This document shows positions 27,297-38,289 of a stretch of 64,000 bases of DNA, piece after piece. The stretch covers positions 3,311,501 through 3,375,500 of the forward strand of contig NZ_CP036299.1 in the NCBI RefSeq assembly GCF_007752345.1, in the 5' to 3' direction. This DNA comes from Planctopirus ephydatiae. Lineage in GTDB: Bacteria; Planctomycetota; Planctomycetia; Planctomycetales; Planctomycetaceae. The notes beneath the pieces were generated by a model. That model was not told where the DNA came from. It did not search any database and saw nothing but the letters and a program-made list of their open reading frames with translations. The stretch's first letter is position 1. Each line of letters opens with the position of its first letter. A program made the position numbers and the translations under genes.

Positions 27297-30200
27297 ATGC
27301 TGTCGATCGGTGGTCTTTCATCAGATAAAGCATCGGAAATTCAGTCCTCACATCATGGTACTGTCATCGTACTGCGAGAAACCCTGTCTTCGATCATGCA
27401 GGAGTTTACGACAAACGGCTGTCGAACATCTCGCGGTGATATCAGATCCCTTCCAACGGCAAAGAACCATCGCTTGATCTCCCGGCACCTTCTAAGTTCT
27501 GACAGAATCTGCCCTCGATCTCTAAGCCTGAGAGAGCAATTCTCTTTTGGCATCAGCGAGCCTGCGTCCATTGGTCAACTTTGTTGGGCCTTAGTTCTCG
27601 GGCTCCTGCTGTTCGCAACTGGAGAATGTTCAGCACAGAACAAAGACTTGCAGAATTCAGACTTATCAGATCCTGCGTCAGCAATTCCAACCCAGGAAAC
27701 GGCACCCGTACCTGCCATTCTGCAAGATACCAATCAACCAACAGGGAATGGACTTTCGTCCAAGACCAGCCAGGCCAGAGAGCTCGAGCAGATTCCCGCC
27801 GAAGTGATCTATCTACCCAATGCTGCCGGGACCTTAGTCCCCGTCCCGGCAGGTGGAACTGTGGAAGGTTACGTCGAATGGCTCAAGGCACAGCGCAGCA
27901 AAAGTAAAGCGACCAAAGCCCCCTGGAGTGTAAGCTCTGTTGAAGTGAACGGAGTTGTTGAAAGTGAACATGCTCGTCTCAAGATTCAGATCATCATGGA
28001 CTCGTTAGCGAGTGATGCCCCATTTTCCATTGCTTTGGGTTTGAACGAAGCCACATTAACTAAGATCACCCAAAAACCTCAAGTTGATTCTGAGCGGGAT
28101 GCGACCGAGAGTGTCGATCAGGCCAAAGTCAACGAGACAGGCAAGTTATTGTTTGGTGGTTTTGACCGAGAAGAAGGTTATCGATGGTGGGTTGCCCGCA
28201 GTGGCCGCCATGAACTCGAACTCGAGGCCATTGTTCCCCTTCGAAAGCAGTCGGCCACAACCAGGCTGCTGTTGACTTTACCCCCCTCCGCAGTGAGCCA
28301 TGCTGCCCTGACGATTCCACAAGTCGATCTGACGATCAAGATGGCTGAGAGTTTCACACAATTACCTGCAAATACATCGACTCCCGGTACGATTATCGAT
28401 GCTTTCGGATTCGGCCCAAAAATGGATGTTTCTTGGCAACCTGCTGTCGTGCAGGCTGCCGATGCCAGCCTTGAGTCGTCGACCATTCTGACAGCGCGAG
28501 TGAACTCGGACTCATGTGTGATTGATGCAGTCCAACGATTGAGAGTTCCTACAGGGAATCCCGTTCAGTTTGCCATGCGCATTCCGCAAGGATTTGAACT
28601 CGTCACGATTGAGAGCCGGGATTATCGAGAGCATACCCTGGATCCGAACATTCCGAATCGAGTTCTGATCTCGCTTTCGGCCTCAACGACGGGTCTGGTG
28701 ACCTTGAACTGGACTGTTCGCAAAAGTATCGCACTTGGCGAAGCCATGACTATCCAGGGCTTTCAAGTCGAGAAGGCACGCCGTCAGAACGGTGAGATTG
28801 GTTTAATCGCCAGTGACGGTATTCAACTGAAAACCGATGATCTTCGCACACCTCAAATGGTGCGTATGGCTGTGGCCGACTGGCAGGCTCAGAATTCCGG
28901 TGCGCAGGTTTTTCGAGCTTACCGATTTTTCGGCTCAGGGTTCCAATTGGGTATTACCCCTCAACCCGTGACTCCGTACGTTGTCTGTGAACCGCAGATC
29001 TTTCTGACAGCGTCCGAAAATGAATGGAAGCTGGAAGCCGTTTATCCGGTCGAAGTTTACCGTGGTCGAATCACCTCGATGGAGTTTCATTGGCCCGGCT
29101 GGCAACGGCAGAACTGGGTGATGGAGGCGATCGAGCCTCGCGGCCCGGTGGTTGAGTCATTTATCATTGGTGGAGAGAGAAGAACCCTTGGTGGACTCGA
29201 TTCGTCTCCCCGCAATCGAGCCAATTCTGAAGTCGACTCCGGGGGCTCAAACTCAAATCTCACAATTGTCCTGTCATCTCCACGCAGTGAAAGGTTTACG
29301 ATTCGCTTGCGCGCACGCCGGATGTTCGATGCAGGGAGTGCGTCACAATTTATCACGGTCCCTATGCCACTGGATTCGGCACAGGTACCGGCAACGCTGG
29401 TGATTGCGAACAGTGAAAATATTGAAAGCACCATTCAAACCAGCAGTGGTGTGCCATTGCGATCTCCTGCGGCCACGACAACCCAGGATCTGCTCTGGCC
29501 CGCAGGACTGAATTCATTGCGTCACACGGTCTATCGACTTCCTGCAGAACTCAATGACCTGCGCGCCACGATTCAGCCCCAACCTCGCAGAATCAGCGGA
29601 ACCTCTCAGACATCGATTGTTCTGCAAGATCGACAACTCCGTATCGATCAATCTTTACAACTGAAAGTTCAATACGAACCACTCGAAGCGTTGTTATTGA
29701 AAGTTCCAGAAGAGATTGTCGACCGTTGTGAGTTTCGCTATGAGAAAGGCGAATTGTTACCAAGTGTCTGGGGGCCACTGCTACCCAGCGGACACCGACA
29801 GGTGCAACTGAATTTTCGAACTCCTGTCCTGGGGAATTCGACCGTAAAGGCGACTTATTCGTTTCCGCTTTCCGATCAAGCCACAAAGATCGAGCCTGTC
29901 AAAGTACGACTTATCACCCCCATTGATTTTTCAATTTCGTCCTCGACTGTCGAGTATCCCAAAGGCCAGGCACTGGCCCCCACCAGCCCGATTGCCGGTT
30001 GGAGATCAAACTCATCTCCATCGTCACCGCATCAGTGGATCAGTAATGAGGGCGTGGATTCCATCACCTTGCGTCTGGAACCTGGCAGTGAACTGGACGG
30101 GGATCGACCAGATGTTGATGAGTGCGTGAACACTGTCATCTGCGATGAATCGGGTAAAGATTTATGGACCACAAGCATACTGCTTTCGTCATCAGTACCG

Positions 30201-31196
30201 AACCTGATTATCGAGCTGCCCGGGAATGCACAATCTCCCCGATTTTTCTGGAATGGGCAGGAAGTGCCTCCCGTTTCCACAACCATTACCACACCCGAGG
30301 TCAAGACTTACACGCTACTCAGACCCAATACCACTCGATCTGAAACTCAATCGAGCCAACGTGTCTTTCCAAATCCGAATACAGGCTCTCAACTCATTGT
30401 GGCAAGTAACAATCCTCTCCTGTTGCAAGTCACATGGTTGAGCCAGACGCCCGTATCCAGTCGCTGGTCGAGTGAAATCCGACTCCAAGGAGCCCAACTT
30501 CCATTCGTGAACTGGTCAGGCCAAAGTTATTGGGACGTAAGGCTCTCGGGAAATCAGTACTTACTGAATTATTCCCGTAAGCTCTCCCCATTGTTTCGTT
30601 GGCAGAGACAAGGTTTATTCTGGAGACGAAATTCTCCAGCCACTCCGATTTCAGAAGGGTTTCAGGAGTACGCCCAACAGCTTCAGACCACGTTAACGCC
30701 CTCCGTGCAGAGAGCAGAAAATCCCGACTCGCTGCCAGTCGATTTGAATCGTTATCTGTTCACGGAGTTTGGACGTCCGGAAACCCATCAGATTGCGGCC
30801 ATCAGCATGCCACTGATCGTCTTTATAGGTGCCGGGTTTGCATTGGCCACCGGTTTTCTATTGCTGCGGATCCCCAGATTACGTCAACCAATCCCTCTTT
30901 TAATGTTCGTCTTTGCGATCTCACTGGTGGGGCTCTTTCAAATGCCAGTCCTGCAACTCCTGGCTCAACCCATCATCATCGGCTTGATCTTTCCGATCCT
31001 CGCAATTCTTCTTGAGCGCTGGTCAGCTTATCGTCATGGACAATCGATACTGACACTTTCTCATGATTCGACAGGCAGCTATCGAGCAGCAAGTGCAGAA
31101 CCATCGATGACGGCCCTGTTCTCGAATGATGGTTCGACACAGTATCGACGCCCTCAGTTGACACCAGCCTCAGAAGGTGAGCGAGGGTTGTCATGA
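27297..31196 (+). CDS. Giant membrane-anchored beta-rich protein, unit A
   Basis: From the ATG at 27297 this is 1,299 residues. The start is uncertain: the frame is open back to 27075 inside the IMPase-family gene, and an ATG at 27396 is also possible; none has a strong ribosome-binding site. A hydrophobic stretch (WALVLGLLLFATGECSAQ, encoded near 27587-27640) looks like a signal peptide, so the initiation site may be close to it. A long extracytoplasmic, Ser/Thr- and beta-rich region follows, beginning with EVIYLPNAAGTLVPVP. At least two C-terminal membrane helices follow (about residues 1165-1240). No catalytic motif is seen. The stop overlaps the next start as ATGA. Its order of segments resembles each half of the 2,356-residue neighbour, suggesting paralogy. 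Function is unknown. Confidence 0.7.
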   Translation: MLSIGGLSSDKASEIQSSHHGTVIVLRETLSSIMQEFTTNGCRTSRGDIRSLPTAKNHRLISRHLLSSDRICPRSLSLREQFSFGISEPASIGQLCWALVLGLLLFATGECSAQNKDLQNSDLSDPASAIPTQETAPVPAILQDTNQPTGNGLSSKTSQARELEQIPAEVIYLPNAAGTLVPVPAGGTVEGYVEWLKAQRSKSKATKAPWSVSSVEVNGVVESEHARLKIQIIMDSLASDAPFSIALGLNEATLTKITQKPQVDSERDATESVDQAKVNETGKLLFGGFDREEGYRWWVARSGRHELELEAIVPLRKQSATTRLLLTLPPSAVSHAALTIPQVDLTIKMAESFTQLPANTSTPGTIIDAFGFGPKMDVSWQPAVVQAADASLESSTILTARVNSDSCVIDAVQRLRVPTGNPVQFAMRIPQGFELVTIESRDYREHTLDPNIPNRVLISLSASTTGLVTLNWTVRKSIALGEAMTIQGFQVEKARRQNGEIGLIASDGIQLKTDDLRTPQMVRMAVADWQAQNSGAQVFRAYRFFGSGFQLGITPQPVTPYVVCEPQIFLTASENEWKLEAVYPVEVYRGRITSMEFHWPGWQRQNWVMEAIEPRGPVVESFIIGGERRTLGGLDSSPRNRANSEVDSGGSNSNLTIVLSSPRSERFTIRLRARRMFDAGSASQFITVPMPLDSAQVPATLVIANSENIESTIQTSSGVPLRSPAATTTQDLLWPAGLNSLRHTVYRLPAELNDLRATIQPQPRRISGTSQTSIVLQDRQLRIDQSLQLKVQYEPLEALLLKVPEEIVDRCEFRYEKGELLPSVWGPLLPSGHRQVQLNFRTPVLGNSTVKATYSFPLSDQATKIEPVKVRLITPIDFSISSSTVEYPKGQALAPTSPIAGWRSNSSPSSPHQWISNEGVDSITLRLEPGSELDGDRPDVDECVNTVICDESGKDLWTTSILLSSSVPNLIIELPGNAQSPRFFWNGQEVPPVSTTITTPEVKTYTLLRPNTTRSETQSSQRVFPNPNTGSQLIVASNNPLLLQVTWLSQTPVSSRWSSEIRLQGAQLPFVNWSGQSYWDVRLSGNQYLLNYSRKLSPLFRWQRQGLFWRRNSPATPISEGFQEYAQQLQTTLTPSVQRAENPDSLPVDLNRYLFTEFGRPETHQIAAISMPLIVFIGAGFALATGFLLLRIPRLRQPIPLLMFVFAISLVGLFQMPVLQLLAQPIIIGLIFPILAILLERWSAYRHGQSILTLSHDSTGSYRAASAEPSMTALFSNDGSTQYRRPQLTPASEGERGLS

Positions 31197-34100
31197 GAAG
31201 GTGGGGCCTGCGTGTCTGGTTGCTGGTTTCAATCTTTGTGTTTCCTGGCCTCATCGAGGATGTGGCGGCAGACGATCTGGGTTTACAGCGGATTAATGTG
31301 CCTGCCAATCAGCCTGAACAGTGGCCGAAGGGCAACTGGAGTGCCATTCCCAGAGAAGAGTTTGCCGATTGGCTCAAGAGGATTGAAGAAAAGAAGTCAC
31401 GCCCGACTCGCAGTCGGCTCCACAAAGCAATCTATCACCTGAAAGTTGTTGATCATCGACTGGAGGGGACATTTGAACTGAATCTTGCAGGTACATCGTT
31501 GCCAGCAGGCGAACTTCTTGATTTAACTCCGGTAAGTCTCGCTGTTAAAAAAACCAGTTGGAAAAGTGGCCAGCCAGCAGTATTGGGATTGGCTGGCAAC
31601 GATAGGCAATACCTCTGGATTGATGGCCAGAGAAATGTCAGTAAAGATCCGCTCACGGGTGAGTGTCTTGTCTCGGGAACACGGCTCCCTCAAAGCCTGT
31701 TCTTTCGCTTAGGTCTCTTCCCGGCTGATCTGACTCAGGTCCATCTGGAAATTCCCCAGGGCTATGAACTCGCCTCATCGGCAGGGATTTTAACTCGTGA
31801 CCAGACTCAAGACGGGGGATCATCCCACTCGATGCTGCTTAGCATGGCTGGATTGGCTGAATGCGAGCTGACATTCACGCGTAAGCCAGATCAGAACGTC
31901 CAGACGAATCATCTCATCTACGAAGAAGATGTCACAGCTCTCATTCGTGAAGACGAACTGCGTTTTTTAACAACATTGAGCATCGAGACGCCGGATCGAG
32001 TGTCTATTCGCGAACTGAAAGTCAAGCTTCCTGAGAACTTTGAAATCATCTCGGCAACGCTTGGTGCAGATACAGTTCTTTCCTGGAAGCGTTCCACCAA
32101 CCCGGCCGCTGATTCATCGATTATAGTGACATTACCTGCCCAGACATCCGGGCGATTACGTGCCATTCGCCTGGATGGGACATTGCCCGGGAATGTCCTG
32201 CCGATGGTTTCGATCCCGCAGGTCGAGTTGGCCCATGCGACTCTTCTTCGAGGAAGAGCCACTGTCTCCGTGATTTCACCACTACAGGTTCGAAATGTGG
32301 AAATGGAAGGCTATCGCGAATCAGGTCCGGTGACAGTGACTGCCGATGGTGAAGTTTTCACTTACGATCGGCAAGCGCTCAACTCCTCGCTCAAACTCGA
32401 GATTCGACGCCCCATTCCCCGATTTACAGCGACTTCATCAACCATTCTTTACGGTTCGCTCGATCACTGGAGAATTCGGAGCCATCTCGACTGGCAGGTC
32501 TCAAGTGGAGCATTGCAACAGGCCGTGGTTTCCGTGCCTCCTGGCTGGGATATCACAGAATTGACAGGCGAAGACGAATCCTCACGCCTTGCCGATTGGG
32601 AAGTCCAACGGGATTCGGCGAGATCTTCGCTCATCATGTTGGAATTCGCACTCCCTGCTTCACCAGGACAACCCAGGCGAATCCGTATTTCGGCGCGCCG
32701 TTCCTTTTCCTCGACGCCAGGTAAACTTCCCATACCGGCTATCAAACCCTCGAATGCCGAATCGACGGATTATCTTCTCGCAGTGAAGGTAGAATCGGCT
32801 GGAAAAGCAGTTCCGGGTGCCAATTCACGCTATGAATCAACAGTTTTACCAACATCCATCGACCCCAGGTATGTGCGAGACATCCATAGCTTTTCTACCT
32901 CACTGAAACCTGAAGATTTCTCCTGGTATCGTGCAACAGACCCACAGGTGACGGGAGATCTGGAATTCAGCAGTCAACTGACGCCACTCAAAACGACTGC
33001 TCAGGTGCTGGTCACGGCCCACGAGGCTTTGGTTCACGAAATTTTTGTGCTGAATATCACTTCCGAAGGGCCACCACCTCAAGAAGTGCTGATCTTCCTT
33101 TCTGAACCTGGAGAGGATATCAACTGGCTGGCTTTCCAAGGTGAAGAGGCCACCCGACTCGAATCCCGGAGAGCGAATAACCGCACATATGCCGAATGGG
33201 GTTATCCAGAAACTGGTGAGCTATGGCTGCTGACCTGCAAAGAGTGGTCTCGAGGCCCACTGACAATCGTCGGCTCACGTCAGCGTCCTCAGGAAGCAGC
33301 GACTATTGGACTGGCATTCATGCCTCAGGCTACTCAATTCGAGGGCCATGTCTTTCTGGAAACAAGTTCTCTCCAAGGGGACGAGATTGTTACCACATTG
33401 ATGGGTTCAGAAACTCGGCCAGATGTGAATGTGCTGAAATTCCTGCCTCAGTGGGAAAAACGCCGCGACCATGAGACACAAGCGAGTCCCATTCCAAATG
33501 AGCCATTGGCTGCTGCTCAGAAGGAAAACTCTCAAGAACTCATCTGGAAAAGTTTTGAGTATCGCCTGCTCGATTCACAACTGAAACTGCAGAGCCCCCT
33601 CACGACAGCCGAACTGAATGGCCCGATTCCAGCTGAACTTTTCATAACAGCCCAGTTACCGGCGACACTGGGGGGAATCGGTCGAGTTCAACTGGAGTAT
33701 CGACTTCCCGAGAACCGCCAGTCCCGACTCTTCAATGTGAACTTACCAGAGGGTTGGCGACTCAAATCCATTCGTTGTGACGGCAAAAATCTGCCCTTGG
33801 AAATCGTGAACCAGGCACTGCCGAATACGGAGACAATTCGCTGGAATCGACTCGAACTGGAAATCGAAGGTGTCGTTGCACAGCAATGGCTCAGACAGCA
33901 GATGGCATTGCCCCTGCCCAAGACACCTCTGGTGATCCTGAGCGGAACACTGACACTTCAGGTTCCACCTCAGGTCGATGTTTCCGCGATTTCAGGAGGC
34001 TGGTTTCCTCATCAATCCACAGGACCTGCCTGGACCGAGCGGTGGTTTGGTCCACTGGGCAGGAAAAGTTCCGAGACCATCTTTGACCCGCTCAGTCGCC

Positions 34101-37100
34101 CTGTTTCAAAACTGATTGCCGGTAAGGAAGCCACCCGGCAGGCAACTGCCGTGATGCTGGATCATCCCGCAGAAGATTTGCAGGTGAACCCGACACAATG
34201 GAAAACGTTCTGCTTTTCACTTCCTGAGATTGACCCCACGGGAACGCCATGGAACACAGCGATCAATGCTCCAGCGGTTCCGCGGAATGATCAAATCGAA
34301 AAGTCTGACTCAGCGTCGATCATATCCAGCAGTTCGCCACCCCCAATACAATTGACGTTTTTTAATCAAAATGATGTTCAACAGGCGAACTGGACCATCC
34401 TCCTGGGGACCATTCTTGTTGGAGTCGTAGTGATTGCCTGGTTCCCTCGAAAAGGGGTCATGGCGATTTTTCTTCTGGGAGTGACCACTGCCGCCATCCA
34501 TCCCTGGTGGGGTCTGTTTGAACAATCGCTAGCTGGATCTTTCCTGACAGGGATCCTCTTACTATTGGTGATTCCACCTCGCCTGTGGACATATCAACTC
34601 GCTGCTCCATCTGCGAGCACCGTCCCTGCAGGCAGTACGTTGAGCTATCGCCTTCCCATACAATCCATGGTGATTTTGCTGGGAACCGGAATCTGGTGGA
34701 GAGTCTTGGCGCTCGGGTGGATTGTGGGCTTGCAAATGCTGCCTGCCGCCGCCAATCAACTCACGCTGCCTCTGCAGAACGTGGCTGGCATCGAAGCCGA
34801 AAGAGAACAGGAAAGCACGGCAACATCCGAAAACAGCACGGAAAACCTTCGCCCGCTTCCGACGACAATCGATCCCGATGATCCCACGGGGCCACTTCGA
34901 AGAGAAGAAACTCAGTTACAGGAACTGCTGGTTCCAGTCGATGCTCAGGGAAATCCTGCGGCGGAACTTCCGCTGGTTTATCTGCATCCCGAAACTGCAA
35001 GACGCCTCAAAGCCATGGCGGTCGATATCCCGGCACGACTCGACACTTTACTGGGACATGCCATTTATGTGGGGAAATGGGGGCCGGGAAAGCAGGTGAT
35101 CTTTGAAGTGACCTGCGGCCTTTGGGTGCTCCCCGGTGCCAACGAGCCAGAAATCAAAATCCCTGTTCCCAATAGATTCCTGGGTGGGAGAAATTCGGTT
35201 CTTCTGGATGGCTCACCGGCCAGTGTGCAGCGTTCTCGGGAGAGCGACCAGATTCTACTGCTCAAATTGCCTGCTAAGGTAACAACTGAATCACCGGTCT
35301 ATCACGAGTTGAAACTTCAAATTCGTCCAGCACGAATCGATAATCATTCAGGATTCTCGCAGGTAGTTCCTCTATTAGGAACATTACAAACAGAGTTCAC
35401 GTGGCCGGATTTCAACCCAGATGAGATCCGCTTTTCAACAGGCACGTCGATGGCATCCGCTGCGGATTCATCCGACTTCCGACAGTGGTTGGAACCATTG
35501 AGACAGATTTTTCTGCGAACTGCCGTTGATGCCAGGGCTGATAACGCTGCGCAGGTCAGCAATCATCCCTTGGAGCAGACCCACCGTGAACTTGTGAATG
35601 TCATCGCGACGATTCACCCGGATTCAATTCAGATCACCCATCAGAGCCGCATCTGGTTAAAGCATGAGACGATGCAATCCTTAAAATTACCGATTCCTAA
35701 ATCGTTGGTTGTTCGCTCATTGCGATCTGATCGATTGTTGCACTGGTATCGGGAAATCGGATTCGAGACGGATTTCCTGCATCTCGAACTCCGCTCCGTG
35801 GCAGAGCCGGCACTATTTACAGAGACAATCGAAACGGGTGCCTGGGTCAGTGTTGAGTTGCTGGCGATATTGCCTAAACAACCATCTCAGCAGGCCATCA
35901 TTCAACTCGATCAATGGAGCGCTGCTCAAGGTGATTCAACGATCGAATGCGACTATCAACTGACGACGGACTGCAATCCTGAGTTCCGATTGAGTAATCC
36001 TGCCAACCCTTCAGTCGCTACTAAGGCAGCAGGAGTCAGTGGACATGAAGGAACTGGAAATGCGGTGCAGTCGTTGGCAGTCTCTGCATCGAAAATCGTC
36101 TCGAGAAGCAGCAAACCATTTCAGATCGAGTTTGCTCTCAGCCCCGCCATTCCTGTCATTGAGACCATCGAGTGGCGACAATTCTGCACAGTCATCAACC
36201 AAAGGATCGAAGTTGATTACATCGCAACTGTTGAAACTGATGATTACCCCATGTTCTCTCATCGCTGGTCGATTGACCGCAGACTGCAGATCGAGAATGT
36301 CTCGATCACTCAAGGTGGTGCTGAACGACTGGTACGTGTTTCCGATGAACGACGTCGCGATCAAGGCCGAACGTTGACAATGCTCCTTTCAAGTCCCTTG
36401 AAAGGAATTCATACTGTTCATATTCACGGTTCGATTTCACTGAGAAATCAGCGAACAGTTCCTCTGCCAAAGTTTGAACTGGCTGGTGCTCCTCCTATTC
36501 CGGGAACGTTATTCGTTCGCAGCTTGCCACAGGTGGCAGTCACCGTCGACGGTATGTTGGAGAAAGCGAGTAGTACAGAATTTCAGTTTCCCGAAGTCAA
36601 AGGGATCGGCAACGCAGAGCGCGGTACCTTCAAGAATTTGGCTTATCGGTGGAATCTCAATCAGACGCCAACATTGACAGTAACTCCCATCCTGACATCC
36701 TTCCCGGCCACCTCCATCACGTTAGTCGATCTCCAGGATGCCCAGAGAGTCGGACTAAAGACCTGGATTCATCTGGATATCGCAACTCACGGCATCAACG
36801 AGAATCGTTTCGAAATTGAACTGCCATCCGCTTTAAGAGACTCCAATCACACACGTCTGACATCTGAATGGGGCAATATCCGTGAACTGGACGCGCAAAA
36901 CGGTAGATTTGAGCTGATTCGTCACGGTATGACACAACCTGAGAAGCCAATCTCAAAAGAAGTTCCCCGGGCGACATCAACAGAGTTGATCATTCAATGC
37001 GAATCAGATCTTGCCCTTCCGCGTGAACAGAATTGGACAATACCTCTGCCTTCGATTGATCAAGTGAGTTATCAGGAACATCTGGCAATGGTGGTTCCTA

Positions 37101-38263
37101 TTGATGCTGATGTGAAACTTTTGAAATCGATTCCAGGTCGATCTTCGACTCCATTCCCCGCCTGGGTGGAAACGCTTGTTGGCAACAGCCTGAGTAACGA
37201 AACCAGTCCCATCATCAGCACAGGGCCGGAACCACCGATCCTGTCATGGGGGATGACCACGAACACAATCCCTCAGGCACAAGCTCAACATGTGATCTGG
37301 TTCGGCCAGAAAGGTGGAACTCCGGGAGTTTCGTATTTTCGAATTGACCCCCGCGAAATCAATCTTCAAAACCAGCAGTCGATCCAGCTCAAGATTGCTG
37401 CGGAAATCACCCCAGATGTCGTCATTGTTAATCAAAGATTCCGGCCGATCACGAATATGCAAAGTGGGCAGATCCCTCTCGAGCTCGACCCATCAAAGCC
37501 GAATGTCATTAGGCTCTTCTGGCATCGGCGCGGGAAACCACGGACGTTGGAAAAATTATGGGGACTATTGGATCCTCGAACTGCGTTCGGTTACCAGGAA
37601 ATGACAGTGCCCTACCTCGAAGGTATCGCACCGCAAGAACATCGAGTGCTGCTGGTCTCTTCGCCCGAGCAGCAGGTCATCACAAATTCCAGAGATTTCT
37701 CTCGAGTCGATCGTTTTGTTCCCGTCAAAGTTCTACAGTTCTTACCTCCACTCAGTAAAAATCAACCGCCCTTTCGTCGAGTGGAGGCCACCCCTCAGCT
37801 ACCGGGAGATCAGAAGGCGTTGACTCTTCAGAGCCTGTTGACCCAGGAAGAGACTTTGCCTCAATATCTAAAGGATGATCAATCGCCAGAAGAAATGGCT
37901 ATGACAGGTGCGCAATCGATGAAACCTTCGAGTGGGCATCGCGGTGCCAAGTGGATGCTGATCGATCTCTTCGCTAAGCAGACTTTTGAGTACCGGATAT
38001 CGAGCGGCATCTGGTACTGGGTCAGTTGGAGTACGGGGCTGTTGTTATTGGGCGGATACCTGTTTTCGCGGTTGAGCCCCGTCGGTCTCAGAGATTGGTT
38101 AATCGAGCACCCTCATGCCGCCTATGCACTATTAGGGCTGGTGTGGTGGCTGGCATTTGCAGCGAGTGCCGCTGGATTTGCAGTCTGCATTGGGGCTTTG
38201 GCCAGCAGTCTCTGGAGTCGCCTCAAAAGATGGAAAACTCGACAACAACCTGTTGCTGCATGA
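31193..38263 (+). CDS. Giant 2,356-residue double-unit envelope protein
   Basis: This protein starts at the ATG overlapping the upstream stop. A signal peptide (LRVWLLVSIFVFPGLIEDVAA) precedes a long beta-rich extracytoplasmic region (to about residue 1060). A membrane cluster follows (about 1064-1130: WTILLGTILVGVVVIAWF, then a hydrophobic pair) with a second signal-like segment near 1160-1190 (VLALGWIVGLQMLPAAA). A second ~1,070-residue beta-rich region follows, ending in a final membrane cluster (about 2266-2345). It looks like two copies of the unit-A design joined head to tail. The joint contains ELLVPVDAQGNPAAELPLVYL, comparable to EVIYLPNAAGTLVPVP in unit A. No enzymatic motif is recognised. 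Function is unknown; a structural or surface role is possible. Confidence 0.75.
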   Translation: MRRWGLRVWLLVSIFVFPGLIEDVAADDLGLQRINVPANQPEQWPKGNWSAIPREEFADWLKRIEEKKSRPTRSRLHKAIYHLKVVDHRLEGTFELNLAGTSLPAGELLDLTPVSLAVKKTSWKSGQPAVLGLAGNDRQYLWIDGQRNVSKDPLTGECLVSGTRLPQSLFFRLGLFPADLTQVHLEIPQGYELASSAGILTRDQTQDGGSSHSMLLSMAGLAECELTFTRKPDQNVQTNHLIYEEDVTALIREDELRFLTTLSIETPDRVSIRELKVKLPENFEIISATLGADTVLSWKRSTNPAADSSIIVTLPAQTSGRLRAIRLDGTLPGNVLPMVSIPQVELAHATLLRGRATVSVISPLQVRNVEMEGYRESGPVTVTADGEVFTYDRQALNSSLKLEIRRPIPRFTATSSTILYGSLDHWRIRSHLDWQVSSGALQQAVVSVPPGWDITELTGEDESSRLADWEVQRDSARSSLIMLEFALPASPGQPRRIRISARRSFSSTPGKLPIPAIKPSNAESTDYLLAVKVESAGKAVPGANSRYESTVLPTSIDPRYVRDIHSFSTSLKPEDFSWYRATDPQVTGDLEFSSQLTPLKTTAQVLVTAHEALVHEIFVLNITSEGPPPQEVLIFLSEPGEDINWLAFQGEEATRLESRRANNRTYAEWGYPETGELWLLTCKEWSRGPLTIVGSRQRPQEAATIGLAFMPQATQFEGHVFLETSSLQGDEIVTTLMGSETRPDVNVLKFLPQWEKRRDHETQASPIPNEPLAAAQKENSQELIWKSFEYRLLDSQLKLQSPLTTAELNGPIPAELFITAQLPATLGGIGRVQLEYRLPENRQSRLFNVNLPEGWRLKSIRCDGKNLPLEIVNQALPNTETIRWNRLELEIEGVVAQQWLRQQMALPLPKTPLVILSGTLTLQVPPQVDVSAISGGWFPHQSTGPAWTERWFGPLGRKSSETIFDPLSRPVSKLIAGKEATRQATAVMLDHPAEDLQVNPTQWKTFCFSLPEIDPTGTPWNTAINAPAVPRNDQIEKSDSASIISSSSPPPIQLTFFNQNDVQQANWTILLGTILVGVVVIAWFPRKGVMAIFLLGVTTAAIHPWWGLFEQSLAGSFLTGILLLLVIPPRLWTYQLAAPSASTVPAGSTLSYRLPIQSMVILLGTGIWWRVLALGWIVGLQMLPAAANQLTLPLQNVAGIEAEREQESTATSENSTENLRPLPTTIDPDDPTGPLRREETQLQELLVPVDAQGNPAAELPLVYLHPETARRLKAMAVDIPARLDTLLGHAIYVGKWGPGKQVIFEVTCGLWVLPGANEPEIKIPVPNRFLGGRNSVLLDGSPASVQRSRESDQILLLKLPAKVTTESPVYHELKLQIRPARIDNHSGFSQVVPLLGTLQTEFTWPDFNPDEIRFSTGTSMASAADSSDFRQWLEPLRQIFLRTAVDARADNAAQVSNHPLEQTHRELVNVIATIHPDSIQITHQSRIWLKHETMQSLKLPIPKSLVVRSLRSDRLLHWYREIGFETDFLHLELRSVAEPALFTETIETGAWVSVELLAILPKQPSQQAIIQLDQWSAAQGDSTIECDYQLTTDCNPEFRLSNPANPSVATKAAGVSGHEGTGNAVQSLAVSASKIVSRSSKPFQIEFALSPAIPVIETIEWRQFCTVINQRIEVDYIATVETDDYPMFSHRWSIDRRLQIENVSITQGGAERLVRVSDERRRDQGRTLTMLLSSPLKGIHTVHIHGSISLRNQRTVPLPKFELAGAPPIPGTLFVRSLPQVAVTVDGMLEKASSTEFQFPEVKGIGNAERGTFKNLAYRWNLNQTPTLTVTPILTSFPATSITLVDLQDAQRVGLKTWIHLDIATHGINENRFEIELPSALRDSNHTRLTSEWGNIRELDAQNGRFELIRHGMTQPEKPISKEVPRATSTELIIQCESDLALPREQNWTIPLPSIDQVSYQEHLAMVVPIDADVKLLKSIPGRSSTPFPAWVETLVGNSLSNETSPIISTGPEPPILSWGMTTNTIPQAQAQHVIWFGQKGGTPGVSYFRIDPREINLQNQQSIQLKIAAEITPDVVIVNQRFRPITNMQSGQIPLELDPSKPNVIRLFWHRRGKPRTLEKLWGLLDPRTAFGYQEMTVPYLEGIAPQEHRVLLVSSPEQQVITNSRDFSRVDRFVPVKVLQFLPPLSKNQPPFRRVEATPQLPGDQKALTLQSLLTQEETLPQYLKDDQSPEEMAMTGAQSMKPSSGHRGAKWMLIDLFAKQTFEYRISSGIWYWVSWSTGLLLLGGYLFSRLSPVGLRDWLIEHPHAAYALLGLVWWLAFAASAAGFAVCIGALASSLWSRLKRWKTRQQPVAA

Positions 38264-38289
38264 AAATTGAATGAACGTCCAGAACATTT

